From Dactylis glomerata (lineage: Eukaryota; Streptophyta; Magnoliopsida; Poales; Poaceae), in the NCBI GenBank assembly GCA_007115705.1, contig QXEO01000334.1, forward strand, positions 2,839,575-2,903,574: a stretch of 64,000 bases of DNA. The letters run 5' to 3'. Positions 62,115 to 64,000 of the stretch are shown one piece after another; within the stretch, counting starts at the first letter, position 1; the number at the start of each line of letters is the position of its first letter. A program made the translations under genes and the position numbers. The notes under the pieces are model-generated. The model did no database searches. It had not been told where the DNA came from and worked only from the letters and a program-made list of their open reading frames with translations.

Positions 62115-64000
62115 TCAAGTTTTAGCTTGTTGGTCCCCAACCAAGTTGGGTCCTAAGAGGTTAGTAACAATAGGCTTGGCAACCCAAATGGTTCTTTTCT
62201 TGACACCACTTTGAGTTCCAACAAACTTGGCAAACACATTGCCATCCTTATCTTTCCTAAGAGAATAATCATCATCAACAATGATAGGATTAGATAAGGT
62301 ACCGCTTAAGCATGAAGAAGCAAAGTGCCCCTTCTCACGGCAAATATAGCAACAAGTGCTTCCCTTTCTCTTCTTCATTGATTTCTTGATTTGGGAAGCT
62401 TCATCTTGTTTCTTCTTAGGAAGTGGCCTATCTTCAACTTGAGGTCGACCTTGACCTTGTGCCCGCTTCCCTTGTTGCTTCTCACTCAAGTGCTTCTTCT
62501 TCAATGGGCAAGATCTCACATGATGCCCTTCAATCTTGCATTTGAAGCAAACAATCTTGGCCAAATTCTTGACTTGGTCTTGGCCCTTCTTCTTCTTGTT
62601 GCTCTTGGACTTGTTCTTGTTATTGGAGTTGAATCCAAGTCCACTCTTGTCATTAGGGGATTTTTGCACACTCAAAATATTATCGAGTGTGGATTTCCCT
62701 TCATGACGCTTATCCAAGTCTTTTTCCAAACTAGTGACTTGGGCCTTGAGCTCTTTGATTTCCTCTACAAGGTTAGTAGTAATACAAGTACTAGAGGAGG
62801 TAGAAGCTTCATTGTTAGAGCAACAAGGCATAGCAAGTAATTCATCACAAGATGTAGCAATATTATGCCTAGACAAATTACTTGGACTAGCACAAGATAA
62901 TATAGCATTTTGGTTCAAAGTAGTGCTAATGTCCAAATGAGGCTCACAAGATGTTTTCTTAGAGATACTTGCCTCATGAGCTAACTTTAGCCCATTATAA
63001 GAGATTAAGAGATCCCCATGAGAGCCCGAGAGCTTTTCATGGCTTTCCTCCAATTTTTTATAATTGCTTGTTAGCAACTCAAGTTGAGCCCTTAGCTCAA
63101 CATTCTCCTTTAATATAGATGCTTCACAAGAAATAGAGTTAGTAGCACAAGCATCATTAATAGATTTAGCATTTGTAAGCTCATAAGATTTAATAGATTG
63201 AGATAGGCAAGAATTAGTATGCTTCTCTTTGGATAGCTCTTGCTTGAGGAGATTGAATCTCCGTTTCCCCTCATTAACAAGGGAGTTCAATTCCTTAATG
63301 GTCTCCTTGTGGTCAAACAAGGTTTCCATTAAGTGTTTGACTTTAGCACGAGCATCATTATTACCACGAAGAGAGGCATACACAATTCCCATCTCATGCA
63401 AGAAAGCTTCATTATCATCATCATTATCATCATCATCATCATCACTCTCATCATAAGGAGATGTGTCGGGATTCAAAGTAGGAGTTACCTTTGAACCGCT
63501 TGCCATAAGGCACATGTGAACTTGCGTAGATGATGATGGAACTTCAATAGAAGCACATTCTTCATTTTCGAGTGTAGGACAAGCTCTTGCGAGATGTCCA
63601 TACTCGTGGCATTCATAGCATTGCCTTCTCTTGATAGAAACCTTCTTGGTTCTTCTATTGATTTCTTCTTTAATTATGTGACCCAATTTTTCTTTAATTT
63701 CCTCTACATGGTTAGTCATACAACAACTAGAGGAAATAGAATCATTTTGAGTATGGTCACAACTAGAAACAAGCATATCATCACAAAATTTAATCAAGCA
63801 AATTTTAGGAGATATGCAAGGACCTTTAACACAAGAATGAGTAAAGAATTTCTTGCAAGAAGTGTTTAGGTCCAAACTCTCTACACCATTAGGATTTATA
63901 GAAATAGAATCATTGGTGCAAAGAACAAGACTACCATCATCACATATGATTTCTTCACTCACCGTATCATTACCTTGTGACAAGTCACATGTTGGTGAAG
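62115..64000 (-). CDS. Gag-like protein with three CCHC zinc knuckles, N-terminus outside the window
   Basis: The frame stays open on the minus strand from at least 63983 to the stop at 62115. The Met at 63983 is probably internal, since a capsid-type domain would be expected upstream. Numbered from that Met: knuckle 1 at 122-135 (CYECHEYGHLARAC), acidic run about 177-193 (DESDDDDDDNDDD), coiled-coil region about 200-340, Lys-rich stretch about 455-475, knuckle 2 at 479-492 (CFKCKIEGHHVRSC), basic linker, knuckle 3 at 545-558 (CYICREKGHFASSC). The C-terminal tail reads IWVAKPIVTNLLGPN. The likely role is nucleocapsid/RNA packaging. No protease or RT is fused or follows. Confidence 0.7.
   Translation of the reverse strand, partial: SPTCDLSQGNDTVSEEIICDDGSLVLCTNDSISINPNGVESLDLNTSCKKFFTHSCVKGPCISPKICLIKFCDDMLVSSCDHTQNDSISSSCCMTNHVEEIKEKLGHIIKEEINRRTKKVSIKRRQCYECHEYGHLARACPTLENEECASIEVPSSSTQVHMCLMASGSKVTPTLNPDTSPYDESDDDDDDNDDDNEAFLHEMGIVYASLRGNNDARAKVKHLMETLFDHKETIKELNSLVNEGKRRFNLLKQELSKEKHTNSCLSQSIKSYELTNAKSINDACATNSISCEASILKENVELRAQLELLTSNYKKLEESHEKLSGSHGDLLISYNGLKLAHEASISKKTSCEPHLDISTTLNQNAILSCASPSNLSRHNIATSCDELLAMPCCSNNEASTSSSTCITTNLVEEIKELKAQVTSLEKDLDKRHEGKSTLDNILSVQKSPNDKSGLGFNSNNKNKSKSNKKKKGQDQVKNLAKIVCFKCKIEGHHVRSCPLKKKHLSEKQQGKRAQGQGRPQVEDRPLPKKKQDEASQIKKSMKKRKGSTCCYICREKGHFASSCLSGTLSNPIIVDDDYSLRKDKDGNVFAKFVGTQSGVKKRTIWVAKPIVTNLLGPNLVGDQQAKT
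63405..63455. repeat. (ATC/ATT)n microsatellite coding for the acidic run
   Basis: CATTATCATCATCATTATC-type triplets on the plus strand encode the Asp-rich stretch of the Gag-like protein on the minus strand. Length polymorphism would change the acidic run without shifting the frame. Confidence 0.8.

Larger units (their letters stand above)
47222..64000 (-). mobile_element. Gag-only LTR retrotransposon on the minus strand, runs off the right edge
   Basis: The 3' LTR is 47222-49624 (TGAAAGGACG...CCTTACA on the plus strand). Next come the PPT (49625-49640), a 3.4-kb non-coding region (49641-52597 and 61640-62114, interrupted by the Athila element), and a Gag frame (62115 to the edge). pol would have to lie between Gag and the 3' LTR, and nothing there encodes it, so the element is non-autonomous. 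The left flank GAACT (47217-47221) is the expected target duplication, but its partner is outside. The three-knuckle Gag is unlike the gypsy Gags in this window; a copia relationship is possible but unproven. Confidence 0.7.

Overview
The window is nuclear DNA of a large-genome grass, most likely Triticeae (wheat, barley, Aegilops or rye). The evidence is almost wall-to-wall nested LTR retrotransposons with plant primer-binding sites, Athila- and Tat-lineage gypsy proteins, a Sukkula-like large retrotransposon derivative (LARD) with 5.15-kb LTRs, and a CACTA transposon carrying pieces of plant genes. Family names are suggestions from memory. Strand, boundaries, LTR pairs and target-site duplications (TSDs) were read from the sequence. 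I see no intact single-copy host gene, rRNA, tRNA or CRISPR array.

Layout. (1) 1-6283: a minus-strand Tat-lineage gypsy element running off the left edge, its one long frame cut by four TAG codons. (2) 6284-18547: an island of older low-copy DNA. It holds the tail of a plus-strand coiled-coil ORF (6284-6460) and a three-exon minus-strand gene (6952-16458) for a GRF-zinc-finger-like/coiled-coil protein. Exon 2 of that gene is split by an 8.5-kb non-autonomous gag-protease element (7736-16201). A solo LTR of the same family lies just upstream in opposite orientation (16744-18352, TSD CACCC). (3) 18548-47221: a diverged LARD-type LTR into which a younger relative inserted (19772-45539, TSD GTGAG). 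The younger one is a tandem LTR-internal-LTR-internal-LTR array. Its third LTR carries a 4.5-kb CACTA element (37206-41682, TSD GGT) with a Serinc-like and a potassium-transporter-like exon. (4) 47222 to the right edge: a minus-strand element with a Gag carrying three CCHC knuckles and no pol. It is interrupted by a very young, apparently complete plus-strand Athila-like gypsy element (52598-61639, TSD CATGG) with a single long gag-pol ORF.

How the parts relate. Only the Athila element looks autonomous. The gag-protease element at 7736-16201 shares its PBS sequence and a homologous Gag-protease, so it could be mobilised in trans by such an element. The LARD array and the gag-only element also lack pol and would need helpers.

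Most worth a second look: four structured, apparently covarying 46-bp stem-loop repeats in the 3' noncoding region of the young Athila element; the tandem LARD array with its conserved 180-aa ORF, internal TATA box and periodic LTR hairpins; the gene-capturing CACTA; and the inverted LTR pair around exon 1 of the split gene.
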